The notes under the pieces are model-generated. The model did no database searches. It was not told the origin of the DNA and saw only the letters and a list, made by a program, of their open reading frames with translations. From Peromyscus leucopus (lineage: Eukaryota; Chordata; Mammalia; Rodentia; Cricetidae): a DNA stretch of 64,000 nt. Position 1 is the first letter of the stretch. Every line of letters begins with the position of its first letter. Made by a program: the position numbers and the translations under genes. This document shows, in pieces, positions 15,284-26,754 of this stretch. The stretch spans positions 2,638,124-2,702,123 of the forward strand of contig NC_051082.1 of NCBI RefSeq assembly GCF_004664715.2, in the 5' to 3' direction.

Positions 15284-15467
15284 CATCGGGAACCATGTCT
15301 CAGGCTGCTAAGGCCGCGCCCACCACGGCAGTGAACCCGGGGTCTGACGGCAAGGGAAAGGGGGCCCAACCACAGGGCCGGCCCCAGCCCCTGGCCCCGC
15401 CCCGGTCCCAGCTTCCGTGCCCAGGCCCAGTGCCAAAGTAGGGGACCTGCCTCCTGGGAGCTACAGG
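15284..15467 (+). CDS. Crybb1: Crybb1 exon 2 (start codon, N-terminal extension, frameshift)
   Basis: Acceptor AG at 15282-15283; ATG at 15295. Donor GTAAGG from 15468. Coding length 173 is not a multiple of three although the next exon begins in phase 0, so one base is missing. Before the G run the frame gives GKGKG; after it the correct frame is shifted by one and gives [20 protein letters not shown] and then LPPGSYR. Confidence 0.93.
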
Positions 15468-18400
15468 GTAAGGATGGGAGGGGTGTGGGAGGCTTACCAA
15501 TCCACATCTTCCTCATCCCTCCTCCTCTTCCTCCCCTCCCTCATTCTCTCCCCTTGCAGATCTTCTCTCCTTTCTATGTTTCTGAGTCGCTGCCTATGAT
15601 TTCCTTCCTCTGACTCATTCTGCTCTCCATTCTCCCTGGTCTGCTCTCCATCCTCCCTGATCTGCTTCCCATCCTCCCTGGCCTGCTCTCCATTCTCCCT
15701 GATCTGCTTCCCATCCTCCCTGGCCTGCTTCCCATCCTCCCTGGCCTGCTCTCCATCCTCCACAGCCTCTTCCTTCCCGGACAGTCTGGGAATCTTAGGG
15801 GTACCACATGCCTGGAAGAAAAGGGAATCCACCAGAATGTGAAACACTCCTCCTGATGCAAGACACCTGCTGCCGGGCCAGCCCACACGTAGGAACTTAG
15901 AGGTTGGCAAAGCCAGAAACAGGAGAGGAGTGTTTGGTGGCAGGGACCACCCATCCTAGGAGAGCCACCAGGCCACCAGGCCACCAGGCCACCCTGTTCT
16001 TCTTGGAAACTTTCCCCCAAGGTCCAGGTTGCAGGACTCCTGGAGAGCCAGACTCTCTGCCCTTGAGATTTCATTTGTGGTGGCTTCACCCTCAGGTACA
16101 GCCCTGGCCACACTTGGTTTATGACTCACACCAGAACTGGATGTGGCTGGCTTTGCTTTATGTAAATTGAATTTAATCAGTGACTTAAATTTACCTTTTA
16201 ACAAGGTAGCAAACACCTACCTGCAAAACCCACAATCCATATAGAAGCTAAGATTTGGTGAAAACCCTCTACCTGGCCCTAAGGGATCCTCAGGACCCTA
16301 TCTCCTCCCCACCCCATGATCTCCCCAACTCCAAGCATCTGCCGCCTGCACCTGGTGCCAGACAGATGCCTTGACGCCACTGAACGACAGAATTGTGTGG
16401 GACAGAAAAGTTGTAAAATCCAAATGAGAGGTGCAGAGAGAGGAGGGAGGGTTATGGGCTAGTGGGCCTTACCTGTATTGGGCCCGCAAATAAGAAACCA
16501 GCTCATGCCCTGCCCTGCCCGGAAGGAGCCCTTTAGGGTAGAGGTTTGGAAAAGAAAAAGAGGAGAAGAGGAGGAGGAAGAAGAAGAGAAAAGGTTGAGG
16601 AGAGGTGAAGGAGGGAGACTCAGAGGCAGTGGTGACTTCCCAGGGTTGTACCGGCTGTGGGATGTCACAGTGGTAGGCATTCAGCCCCTGCCCAGGGTAA
16701 AGGAGGAGCAATCCCAGAAGGCTTCCTGGTGAAAGCGGCTTCTGCACCTAGAACAGGGTCAGGGCCACACATGTAGCCCGGTCCATGAGTTAGGAAGTGG
16801 AAGATCCAAGTTGGGGGCTCCCGGTGAAGAGGTCATGCCAGGCTGAGGAATATCGCAGAGAAAGAACTAGAAGGACTGGGCCCAGTGACACACACACACT
16901 TAGTCCCAACACTCGGTGGCAGAGGCCAGAGGATCCCAAGTTCAAGGCTAGGCCAGGTTACAGAATAAATTCCGGGTCAGTCTAGGCTACACAGAGAGAC
17001 CTTGGATGGGAGCCTGGGAGGCCCAGGACCCCATTCCTACACCTGACTACTACGGTACTGATCTTGAGTTCAATAGTGGGAAGACCGGAGGGTAGGCTCA
17101 TTCACAAACTGAGGCTCATGGCGTCCTGGTGAGATCCAGGCCCTACCTGCTTTGATTGACACATGCCCTTCAGGAGTTGTTGAGGGAGCTGAGCCCCTCA
17201 TCTCTCAGATTTGGTTTGGGGTCAGGGTCACGGAGCCAGGCCACTCCTCAATCTGCCCTCCCGGATGGACCGGGGCGGTTTCTCTTTCAGCTGGTCGTCT
17301 TCGAGCAGGAAAACTTCCAGGGCCGTCGGGTTGAATTCTCAGGGGAGTGCCTGAACCTGGGGGACCGTGGCTTTGACCGAGTGCGCAGCCTGATCGTCAT
17401 CTCAGGACCGTGAGTGCTGGAGGGGGAGGGACACTCTGCCACAAAGCAGCTCTATTAGCCTGGCACCAAGCAGTCTCTCCTTGGCCTTTCCCTAGCTTCT
17501 CTGCATTCTCTCATTGATAGACGAGAAAACTGAGACTCAGAGGTGACCTGAACAGTGCAAGGCTACCATGGGAGGGACCACATGTCCCCAGCCATCCCCT
17601 CTCCCAAACATCTATAAGTGTGAAAAGCAAGTGCATTGCACATCACCTATAACAGCACCAAGCTGTCTGAGAGAGGGCTAACCCCCTCCCCAGTCAACAG
17701 ACTGAGACTGAGGATCTGAAGGACTGAGTCAATGGGCGAGGTCACCCCATGCTGAGTGGCAGAGCCTACATCCATCACAGGCTGTTGGATTTCACTCCCA
17801 GTTCTCAGAAGCAGTGGGCTAGCTCCCCAGGGCTATCTCCAGGAGCTGAGGCCATCGTGACCTCTCTGTTATTGTTTCCTCCACCATGAAATCCCCAGGG
17901 GATGTGGCCAGCCAATGTTTAAGGCATCTCAAACTACCCACAGTACAAAAGGAAGCACCAGCTTGGGCTCAAGGCCAGATTGAGATCAGACCTACTTGGG
18001 TTCCCAGTGCTCACTCCTTCCTGTATCTTGTTCCGTCTCCAAGCCTGCTTCCTCAACTCTAAACAAGGAGAGTCAGAACGATTCTGAGGCAGAGTGGGGT
18101 TGGCACTGTAGACATTCAAACATGGCAGGCAGGCGACAGTGATGGCCATCTACCTTCCCCCACTTCCCTGTGAGTTCCAGCAGCACCCCATGGTCTATGT
18201 TCTGTTTTGGGGACCACTCATGCCTCTTGCATCCACTCCATCCCTGGTGTGGTCAACCCTAACTCAGCCCCACCCATCCCCTAAAGCCCGTTTGGGACAG
18301 GAACTGCTGGATGTGGCCATCTTGAGGTTTCAGAATGTTTGGGATGCTGCTGACTCAAAGCCAGAGTATTTCTCCTCAAAACGGCAGACGACAGACAGCT

Positions 18401-21400
18401 ATGCCCATGTCCTTTTTTTCCTTTCTTTTTTTTTTGGTGTTCAAGGGGTTGTGTCCAACAGGGACAGATATAGACCCGAGATCCAGGAGCAAGGGCTGGG
18501 TCAGGATCAGCAAGTGTGTGGGAAGAAAGGATGAAGGAGAGATGAGCAGGGGAAGGAGAGGAGAAACATTTACCTGGGACATGTGCCGTGAGACAGGTAC
18601 CATGAGACTTGGGAGACTTCAGCCTGAAACCTGACATCATGGCATGACTGGGTTGGGTACCACCTCTCAGGGCTGAGGCTCCATTTGTTTCCTGCCCTCC
18701 TCTTCTTGCTTCTGGCTCAGATGAGCCATAGGCAATGAGGATGGGTACCGGGACACTGTTGGCTGAGTCCTCACGGGCTACCCAAAGAGGGCAGAGGAGG
18801 GTGGAGAGACAGCGGTGGGTGGCTAGACCACATCTGTCTTGTCTTTACATAAGCAGCACTTCCCCATCCCTAGTCATAGATGAGATTACCGTGGGAGCCT
18901 CGTGTTGAGTCTGCTCCACGAGCTCCCTGGTTTCAGACCCTCAGACTTCCCAGTGACACACAGGCACTCATTTCTTCTTCTTTTGCCGGCGTTTAACGAT
19001 CCTCAGTGATGTCTCCAAGTCATGTGGTGAGTAAGTCAATGATGAGCTGGAATCAGAACTCAGCTCTGTCGTTTCCCATAGTCTCTGGTCTTCATCCCTG
19101 TGTGGCACCGCCTTCTGAGGTTCTTGCCCCATCTACCCATTCTGTCCGTCACATGTGTCACTATCCATCTGTTCATCCATCTATCAGTCTAGTGTTCATC
19201 CATTCTCTTTTATCCATCTTTCCATCCCTATATCCATCTGTTCATTCATCCAACTACTCAGCCATCTACACATCTATCCCCGTCATCACCTGTCCACCTG
19301 TTCTTCTCTCTATGCACACACCCATCCATCCATTCAACTATACCCATCCATCCATCCATCCATTCATTCACCACTCCATCCCATCCCATCCATCCACCCA
19401 TCCACCCATCCATCCATTCAACTATATCCACCCATCCATCCATTCATTCACCTGTCCACCCACCCATCCATCCATCCATCCATCCATTCACCCATCCATC
19501 ATCCATCCATCCATCCATCCAACTATATCCATCCATCCATTATCCATCCATCAATTAATCTATATAGCCATCCATCCATCATCCATCTATCCATCCATCA
19601 TCATCCCATCCATCCATTCATCCATCATCCATCCATCCACCCATCCACCATCTATCCATCCTTTGCTCTTCTTCTCCAGTCTGCTAACAAAACTTCAGTA
19701 GCGTTCTTTGAGGACAGGTCCACATCTTCCATTCTGTCACTTCTTCACTATGCTTGGCTCATCCCTCAGACCAAATCCTGAGGCTCCTGGGGTGCTTCTT
19801 TCTCAGCCCATGATGATGTCTCCCCATTGCCATCTTTCTGGTGAGACGGTCCCAGCAGCCCTCAGGAAGACAACACACACAGTGATGTTCCACTAGGTCT
19901 CTCTTGGTCCCTTAGAATTCCAAACACATAGAGTAAGAAGTACACCCCTCCCCCCCAGAATACCCTAATCTTCCTAATCACACCACAATGAACCCCCCAC
20001 ACACTATTTTAAATGCCCAGTTTACTCTCTGCGAAAGACCAAGCGAAAGACCACATCATGAAAACTCAACAGGTGCCTGAGACTCACTACCAGACTCATT
20101 CTCTTCAACCTCCACCCTAACTGTGGGCCTCCTGGCTGCCAGGCTCATTCTCAGCAAATGCGAATTCACTTTTCTCTCATATCTGAACGTCTGAGACTAC
20201 TCACATTTGCTTCCTTTGATTTTGTTTCCTTGTTTGTTTGGAGACAGGCGCTCACCGTGTAGCCCAGGCTGGCCACAGATATCATGATCTTGCTGCTTCT
20301 CCCCTGTGCTGGGATTGCAGGGTGCATCACCATGCCCAGCTCCTGCGTTTTACTGTTCTGGGATTGCAGGGTGCATCACCATGCCCAGCTCTTGTATTTT
20401 ACTGTTCTGGGATTGCAGGGTGTATCACCATGCCCAGCTCTTGCGTTTTACTGTTCTGGGATTGCAGGGTGCATCACCATGCCCAGCTCCTGCGTTTTAC
20501 TGTTCTGGCATTGCAGGGTGCATCACCATGCCCAGCTCCTGTGTGTTATTTTAAATGATCCTTTGAACACAAGCTTACACCACTCTGGCAATCGAAGACC
20601 TAGTTCTGTTGTAAGTCCTGGGTACCTATGAGAAGCCTTGCCTTGAACCCAAAGCAGCACTTCATACCCTGGTCTGTAGGGCTGGGGCCAGTGTCTGCTG
20701 CTCTCATGGTTGGAAAGAAGCGACCAGTAGGTATTAGAGCCACATTAGCAGCAAGCAGAGACTTTCTCCCAGCTATTAGTGAGCTTAAAAGAAAATATTT
20801 CTTGGTAAGTTAGTGGGTCCCAGGGCCTTAAAGTATTTAAAGCCTGTGTGAATCCCATATGTGCTAAAATAATTTGCTCAGATAATTACAAACAGTATCT
20901 CATTTCATCCTTTGCCAACTCCAGAAAATGTTAGTGTAGGTAAAGAGATAGAGACTGGGAGAGGAAAAGCCCTTTGTCTGCAGCCACACGAAAGTAAGGG
21001 GCAGAGCGTGCAATGAGACCCAGACCCCTTGGACCCACTTCGGGTTTTCCTTTCGGTGCCTGGGCTGCTGTGCTGGGGAGGGCACTTGCTGACACATTCA
21101 CCTTTCTGCTTCTGTCCCTCTTGGTCCTTCCTGTGCTCAGCTGGGTGGCCTTTGAGCAATCTGCCTTCCGTGGGGAGATGTTTGTCCTGGAGAAGGGCGA
21201 GTACCCACGCTGGGACACCTGGACCAGCAGTTACCGCAGCGACCGGCTCATGTCCTTCCGGCCCATCAGGATGGTGAGTGGCTGGGACTGGGACAGAGGT
21301 CTACGGTGACACAGGCCCATGATCCCAGCACAGGAGAGGCGGAGGCAGGAGGGTTGAGTTCAAATCTAGCCTTGGCAAAAAAAGAAAAGAAGAAGAAAGT

Positions 21401-24400
21401 TGCCAAGTGACTAAGCAAGGGACTTGGGGGGAAGACAGTTGTGACATCTTGGGAACATGCTGAATTAGCTTTGTGATGTTTAGATCAGCGTAAGGGAGAT
21501 GAATCCAGATCGTGGAGACAGTCCCACATGGTGTGTAGTCGTTCCAGGATTATGAATTGATTATGAGTCATGAGCCAATTACTTCTTACTCACGCGTGCC
21601 AGGCTCTGACGGCACCAACTCTCACCTCTTGAGGTGGGAATGTCTGTGAAGAAAGCGCCTTAATGAAGGCTCCCCCGGGACAATGAGGCGTTACTAATGC
21701 GTCGCAGTGGGTTAGGCAGCCAGAGCGCTCGCCGCACGGTGAGAATCCCAGGCTGGATTTCAGCCTTTGCAGAGCACACTGTAAGAACTCAGAGATGAGC
21801 TTCAAACCCTTGAAGGCCTTGTATGTCCATCTGTGTAATGGGTGCGGCTGGGAAGCATGCTCAACTAGGGCTGAACCAATGAACGGCAACCTCTAGAGCT
21901 GTGGTTCTCAACCTGTGGGTCATGACCCCTTTGCCTAAACCTGTCACTCTAAAAAAAAAAAATTACATTACGTTTCATAACAGTAGAAAAACTACAGTTA
22001 TGAAGTATCAACAAAAATAATTTTATGGGTGGGGGTCACCCCAACATGAGGAACTGTACTAAAGGGTCACGGCTTAGGAAGGCTGAGAACCACTGCTGTA
22101 GAGGATGCTCTCTGATAGAGTAAGCACTAACCGTTTGTAGTTGTTGTTGTTGTGTGTGTTGCTTTGTGTTTTGAGACAGGGCCCTACCCCGTAGCCCAGG
22201 CTTCATGCTTCTCCCGGGGTTGCGGGCATGCACCACCACAGTCAGATCCTAAGTAGTGACTGAACCTGTCTGTGAGATTCGTCTGGTCTGGACGGAGATG
22301 TGTGATGATGATGAGGAGACACACTCCTGGTCTGAAATACACCACCATGTCTTCCTCACAAGTGTAAAAGATCACGCTGTCAGGGTCACACTGGCCAAAT
22401 TAAAATTATGATCGTATTTTAGACATAGTTGTTTAGATAAAAAATATATTAGAAAAAATTGAAAAACTCCTAACAGCCAACCTCACCCCAGATCACTTAG
22501 TTCCAAACCTAACTAAGGTGCAGCCGGGGGGCACTAGCCCCTTCCTTCACCCCCACCCCACTCCCCACCCCAGGTGGCCTCTTACACTTAGGGCCATGGT
22601 CTAGTGGTCTGACTTGTCTTCTGTGTCCCCTGTGACAGTCCTGGTCCTGGGCCACCATTGTCCTTCTCCTAAGCACCTCGCCCTCCACATAACCCACACG
22701 CCTCGCTCCTGGGTTCCCTGTCTGCGTTTCGTCCTGCTTTCATGAAAATTAGAGTTATTTCCAAAATCAAGCCTGTCCATGGTTGGCACACACCTTTCAC
22801 CCAGCACTCAGGGAGACAGAGGCAGGCAGGTCTCTGAGAGTTTACGGCCAACCTGATCTACAGAGTGAATTCCAGGCCAGTCAGGGCTACATAGTCGAGA
22901 CCCTATTAGGCACTTCAGGGTGGCCAGATTCTGCCGGCTCCACCCTAGGCCCTGGAAGCCCATCTGTAACCAGAAACCTTGCCTGTGCTGCTTGCTTGGG
23001 GTGGATGGGTGGGGTGGGGGAACTGGGACTGGTTGGCGTTGGGCAGGGCAGCCAGCACCTGAGGGTTGAGAGCTGAGTCAGCCCAAGGAGAGCTGGAGGA
23101 AAAGCCGTGCAGGGGCCGGTGAGGGCAGAGCCCTGCCGCAGGCTCAGATTAGCTGAAGAAATTAAACATTAGCACCCGGACAGACATGGCTGCCGCAGCA
23201 GGAGTGGACGGGGGTGGGGGTGGGGCAGAGTGCGAAGGTGTGTCCCTGAGAGGTGGGGTCCCACAGGGCTTTATGAGGATGATGAGGTCTCACCTCCATC
23301 AAAGTGGGGAGCCACAGACTGGCTGACCCTCCTCAAGGTCCTCAAGATGGCGACAGTTATAGGTAATAGTCACTGGCATTGATTAAGTAGTGGCCTTGAA
23401 TTGCTGATCATGTCTCCTGTGTCCCCATCCCTACCTCACACCACACATCCCCTTTCAGGGACATCTGCTGTCCTGTACAGCCGCCTCTGTCTATGCCTTC
23501 CCTTTGCTCAGTCTGACCTCTGCCCTACTTCCCTTCTTCTGGCTGTCATACTCCTACTTGACCTACAAAGCCCTTCCTAAATTTCCCTCCTCCTATGACA
23601 CCTCCCTTGAACCGCTTCCCTTCCCTCTGAGAGAGCTGACTGACTTACTTCACTAACAGTCTTCCACTGTGCCTCACCGAAGGATACGCTTATGCCCTGT
23701 TCTCCCCCTGTTGCTAGTTAACAACGGTCACTAAAGAATCTCTTTATTAAGCACCTGCTGTATACTCAGTGCTCTCTCTTCCTTTTGTGGAGTCTGTACA
23801 GCAGCAGCCCTACCTAGCAGACAGAAGCCATTACAACACTCAACGTAACAATAAGGAAACTGAGGCCCAAACATGGAAAGTGAAGTTCTTCATGCTGCCC
23901 AGCTTGTCCTCAATGGGCCGGGCCTTGCTGTGCGCCGCTGGCTGTTCGTCTCCGTGGAGTTTCACCCATTAAGACTCAGTGTGGGTTGGGGTTGGGGCTC
24001 AGTGGTAGAGCACTTGCCTAGCATCCACCCCCCTCCACCCCAGCACCTCAAAAACAAAAACAAACAAACAAAAAAGAAAACCCACCAGTCCCAGCCAGAA
24101 CTCCTTCCATGCTGACATTCAAGGGTGAATCTCCATCTCTTCCAGGTCTGTTACCCACAGTCCCATGGGTGAAGTGCCAGCAAACCCATTCTATGGCAGA
24201 ATGCACTGAGGCTTGAGGGACACAGGGAAACGCCCAAGGTATTGGGCATAAGGACTACAGTCAGGACTCAAACCCCGATCCATGCTCTGCAATCCCATGG
24301 TCCATTGTAGCTCACTCTGATTAGAAGAAGTTCATATAGAAAGACATTGAACTGGGCTCCCCAGTACCTCAGAGGCTGCTAGGAATTGGGATTGGCACTT

Positions 24401-25013
24401 CTCTGAAAGGTGCTTTCCCTTGCTGGCTGTGTGATGTAAATCAATATGCTTGCCCTCTCTGGGTCTCTGTATTGCTGCAGGGTGATGCCACACATTTCCA
24501 CATACGGACTTGAGCCTGTGTGGATGATCTCATTTTATCCTTGGGCACCGGAGATGTAGCAACCATCATCTCCTTTTCCCAGATGAGGAGGGTCCTCCCT
24601 GGGCAAGCCCCAGGGGTCCCTCTCCACCCCTTTCTTCTCCCCTCTCTGCTTCCATTTCTGACTGGTCTTGGCCTCCCCAGGATTCCCAGGAGCATAAGAT
24701 CTGCCTGTTTGAAGGGGCCAACTTCAAGGGCAACACCATGGAGATTCAAGAGGATGACGTGCCCAGCCTCTGGGTATATGGCTTCTGTGACCGTGTGGGC
24801 AGTGTGACCGTCTCCGGTGGCACGTAAGCATCCAGGTTCTGGGCCCCCACAGCAAGAGCAGAGTCAGAGACCAAGGCTGCCAGAGATGAAATGTCACATC
24901 AGGTCCCTGGGAAAGACCTCGTAACCCCCCTCCCTATTCACACACACACACACTCACACAGAGAGATACACCCACACAGACACACACAGAGACACATAGA
25001 GATGTACGCAGAG

Positions 25014-25064
<51 letters not shown>

Positions 25065-26568
25065 ACACACACAGTCTTTTAGGACTGGGTCCTGGGGTTC
25101 TGCCAACAGATCACATGTCTCTGTGGCACGTGACAAGTTCCACCTCCACGTAAGTACTATCCACAGTGGAGAGACTCTCAGCTGCTCAGGAGTCTGGGCC
25201 CTGACCAGACTGATGTGGACAGAGGGTAGGTCCAGCAGAGGTCCCTGGGTGAGATGGTACTCTGTATGCATCTCAATGCTGCTGGCTGCACAGTGGGTAG
25301 GTGAGGCCTCTTCCTCATCCACTCTAACTCCTGGGATCTGAGGATCCCAAGCAGAGCCCTTAACCCTACTTTCTCAAGAACCTAGGGAGAGTCAGGTGCC
25401 TTGCCTCGAGTCCTGGCCGCTGGAGATGAGTGTCCTTTTCTGCCTTCCTATAATGCTTGCAGGATGGCAGCCTTTCCCTAGCTCCTTTTTCCTTCTCCCC
25501 TGAAGAACCTGTGTCCTCATCCATCCCCCTCAGAGTCTTGTCTGAGAGCCTGGCACGTGCTGGGCACACAGAGGGGAGGCTTGGATTGAGGTCACTCTCT
25601 GCTTCGAGAGGGTTCCTCTGCTCGGGACTAGAGACACCAGTGTGCCCTGTACAGTGTGGACATGGTTGAGCCTGGGCTACCCACCTCTAGCAGGGTGGAA
25701 GGAACTGAATGGGACCTGGCTATTCCTCCACAGAAACTAGCCAATGGCCAGCAATGGGTCAGAGAAGGGCGTGGGAAGACCTGGCTTGGGTCCAGGCAAG
25801 GGCTGAACTTAGAATCGCTGGCTCTACCATTCCTTGGTAAGGGCACCTTTGTGCTGTGCTCACCCATCAAATGAAGTGAGTCCTCATCAGAAAGGGAGGG
25901 AGTGGAGTCACCGCCATCCACACCCCATGTGGCTCGGCGTCTCAGCTTGGCTCTAGGTTATCTGCCCCTGGACAGTGCTTACAGTAGCCGGAGAGACTCA
26001 CTGCATGTGAAAGACACCCAGGTTTGGAGACATGGCTCTGGATGCCTTGTCCTCATCTCCTGAAAGAGAGCTCAAGACTCACGCATTGGATTCTGTTCTT
26101 CCTGGACCCGTGGGTGTGAACTTACTGCCTACAGTAGGGGCATTCCCTCCATCTGGTCTCCAAGTGTGCACAAAACAGCAGCCACATGACTGTGCCCACC
26201 TTTCAGAGGAGAATACTGAGGCTACTGGAAAGGGGAAGGCCATGCCCCAGGGCATGGGATAGAAAGGGCCAAGCCAGGGCAGATGCGTGAGCCCTCCTGG
26301 GACACTAGCTACAAGATGGGTAGCAAAAAAGAGGTTGGGGAGGGGACTCTGGGTGCCTCCACACCTTTCCTGCTCTCTTCCCAGATGGGTGGGCTACCAG
26401 TACCCAGGCTACCGTGGCTACCAGTATCTGCTGGAACCAGGAGACTTCCGACACTGGAATGAGTGGGGTGCCTTCCAGCCGCAGATGCAGGCCGTCCGTC
26501 GCCTGCGGGACCGCCAGTGGCATCACGAAGGTTGCTTCCCAGTGCTGGCCGCCGAGCCCCCTAAGTGA
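15295..26568 (+). CDS. Crybb1: Beta-crystallin B1, five coding exons, frameshifted in exon 2 as given
   Basis: Structural lens beta-crystallin with a long N-terminal extension; it joins hetero-oligomers with betaA subunits such as the betaA4 encoded next door. Coding parts: 15295-15467, 17291-17409, 21141-21273, 24681-24823 and 26385-26568. Exons 3-6 each encode one Greek key ([11 protein letters not shown]..., [13 protein letters not shown]..., [15 protein letters not shown]..., [11 protein letters not shown]...AAEPPK) and are intact. In exon 2 the frame opens [16 protein letters not shown] and should continue through a Pro/Ala-rich segment to LPPGSYR. The G run 15360-15364 is one base short, so the frame meets TAG at 15439 after 48 codons. 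With one more base the exon would have 58 codons and the protein 250, the length I know for mouse. Sequencing error or polymorphism is likelier than gene death, because everything else is conserved. Confidence 0.95.
15620..15766. repeat. 21-bp minisatellite, seven units
   Basis: Seven tandem units of the type ctgctctccattctccctgg(t/a) with two alternating variants (ctgctctcca and ctgcttccca). Starts about 150 bases after the exon 2 donor. The minus-strand open frame through it, with repeated EDGxQxRE peptides, is a by-product. Confidence 0.95.
15966..15993. repeat. Short 9-bp tandem repeat
   Basis: Three to four copies of 'caccaggc(c)', in Crybb1 intron 2. Confidence 0.85.
16876..17003 (+). 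repeat. Diverged B1 SINE
   Basis: 'cttagtcccaacactcggtg', 'ttcaaggctaggccagg' and 'gctacacagagagacc' follow the B1 order with many changes. Confidence 0.7.
17291..17409 (+). CDS. Crybb1: Crybb1 exon 3 (Greek key 1)
   Basis: 119 bases: 39 codons plus CC of a Pro codon. Acceptor ttctctttcag; donor GTGAGT from 17410. Begins [16 protein letters not shown]. Confidence 0.97.
17490..17790. repeat. MIR-like ancient SINE fragments
   Basis: Phrases such as 'gagaaaactgagactcagag' are characteristic of MIR cores. Two fragments may be present (near 17515-17570 and 17690-17790). Confidence 0.45.
19158..19665. repeat. (ATCC)n tetranucleotide tract, about 500 bases
   Basis: Imperfect CATC/CATCC repeats rich in 'ccatccatccat'. 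Ser/His/Pro/Ile open frames on the plus strand and Gly/Trp/Met/Asp frames on the minus strand are repeat artefacts. Confidence 0.95.
20225..20345 (-). repeat. B1 SINE, antisense
   Basis: Reverse-complement B1 ('gtagcccaggctggccacag', 'gtgctgggattgcag', 'gcatcaccatgcccagc'). Its 3' part on the plus strand seeds the tandem array that follows. Confidence 0.75.
20311..20555. repeat. 49-bp VNTR, five units, derived from B1
   Basis: Five tandem 49-base units starting 'gggattgcagggtgcatcac' at 20311, 20360, 20409, 20458 and 20507, with few differences among them. The unit is the 5' end of the antisense B1 plus 'tcctgcgttttactgttct'. Confidence 0.95.
21141..21273 (+). CDS. Crybb1: Crybb1 exon 4 (Greek key 2)
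   Basis: 133 bases: C completing Pro, then 44 codons from [20 protein letters not shown] to SFRPIRM. Acceptor ctgtgctcag; donor GTGAGT from 21274. Confidence 0.97.
21897..22096 (+). repeat. URR1 hAT-type DNA transposon
   Basis: Non-autonomous rodent element with inverted ends 'gtggttctcaacctgtgggt' and 'ggaaggctgagaaccactg', and internal 'actacagttatgaagtatca' and 'ggtcaccccaacatgaggaa'. Confidence 0.9.
22775..22905 (+). repeat. B1 SINE, diverged
   Basis: 'cacccagcactcagggagac', 'ctacagagtgaattccagg' and 'ctacatagtcgagaccct' follow B1. Confidence 0.8.
23740..23910 (+). repeat. MIR-like fragment
   Basis: 'aacaataaggaaactgaggc' preceded by 'cacctgctgtatactcagtg' is MIR-type text. Confidence 0.5.
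23985..24080 (+). repeat. ID-type SINE
   Basis: 'ggttggggctcagtggtaga' and 'gcacttgcctagcat' followed by an A-rich (CAAA)n tail. Confidence 0.85.
24681..24823 (+). CDS. Crybb1: Crybb1 exon 5 (Greek key 3)
   Basis: 143 bases: 47 codons plus AC of Thr. Acceptor gcctccccag; donor GTAAGC from 24824. Begins [17 protein letters not shown] and ends GSVTVSGG(T). Confidence 0.97.
24824..26384 (+). other. Crybb1: Crybb1 intron 5
   Basis: A compound (CA)n stretch lies at 24937-25073. The rest shows no recognised gene or named repeat. Confidence 0.8.
24937..25073. repeat. Compound (CA)n microsatellite
   Basis: CA tracts at 24939-24962 and about 25015-25073, joined by 'acagagaca'-type imperfect repeats. 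Confidence 0.93.
26385..26568 (+). CDS. Crybb1: Crybb1 exon 6 (Greek key 4, stop)
   Basis: A completing Thr, then 60 codons and TGA at 26566. Begins [20 protein letters not shown] and ends PVLAAEPPK. Acceptor ctcttcccag. Confidence 0.97.
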
Positions 26569-26655
26569 GCCAAGCTGCACCCCTCCCTCCTGCAGCCCCC
26601 CCCCCGCCTCAATGTCCCCTCTCCCCCTGCGAATAAAAGTTCCCACAGCCGAAAT
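26569..26655 (+). other. Crybb1: Crybb1 3' UTR with AATAAA
   Basis: AATAAA at 26632-26637, 64 bases after the stop; cleavage expected near 26650-26660. Confidence 0.85.
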
Positions 26656-26754
26656 ACCCTTGGGTCTGTGAACAGTGTGCGTCCACCTTCGACACCTAGC
26701 TGTGACAGCAATTAGAACAATCGATCATAGACACAGAAATCACCACAAAGATCA

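Larger units (their letters stand above)
15468..17290 (+). other. Crybb1: Crybb1 intron 2
   Basis: Holds a pyrimidine-rich stretch, the 21-bp minisatellite at 15620-15766, a GGA/GAA-rich stretch near 16550-16610 and a diverged B1 near 16876-17003. No other gene recognised. Confidence 0.8.
17410..21140 (+). other. Crybb1: Crybb1 intron 3
   Basis: Contains MIR-like fragments, a 500-base (ATCC)n tract and a B1 antisense copy expanded into a 49-bp VNTR. The stretches 17800-19150 and 20560-21130 show no recognised gene. Confidence 0.8.
21274..24680 (+). other. Crybb1: Crybb1 intron 4
   Basis: Contains a weak B1 (21296-21400), URR1 (21897-22096), a B1 antisense fragment (about 22168-22245), a B1 (22775-22905), a MIR-like fragment (about 23740-23910) and an ID element (23985-24080). 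The parts 22300-22760, 22910-23740 and 24110-24670 show no recognised gene. Confidence 0.75.

Noticed and set aside
15494..16113. Minus-strand frame with repeated [16 protein letters not shown] peptides
   Set aside because: Generated by the 21-bp minisatellite in Crybb1 intron 2.
19006..19781. Two His/Pro/Ser/Ile-rich open frames above 200 codons
   Set aside because: They cross the (ATCC)n tract; no gene signals.
20238..20631. Repeated GCITMPSS(C/S) peptides resembling a repeat protein
   Set aside because: The three staggered frames are the 49-bp B1-derived VNTR in an intron.
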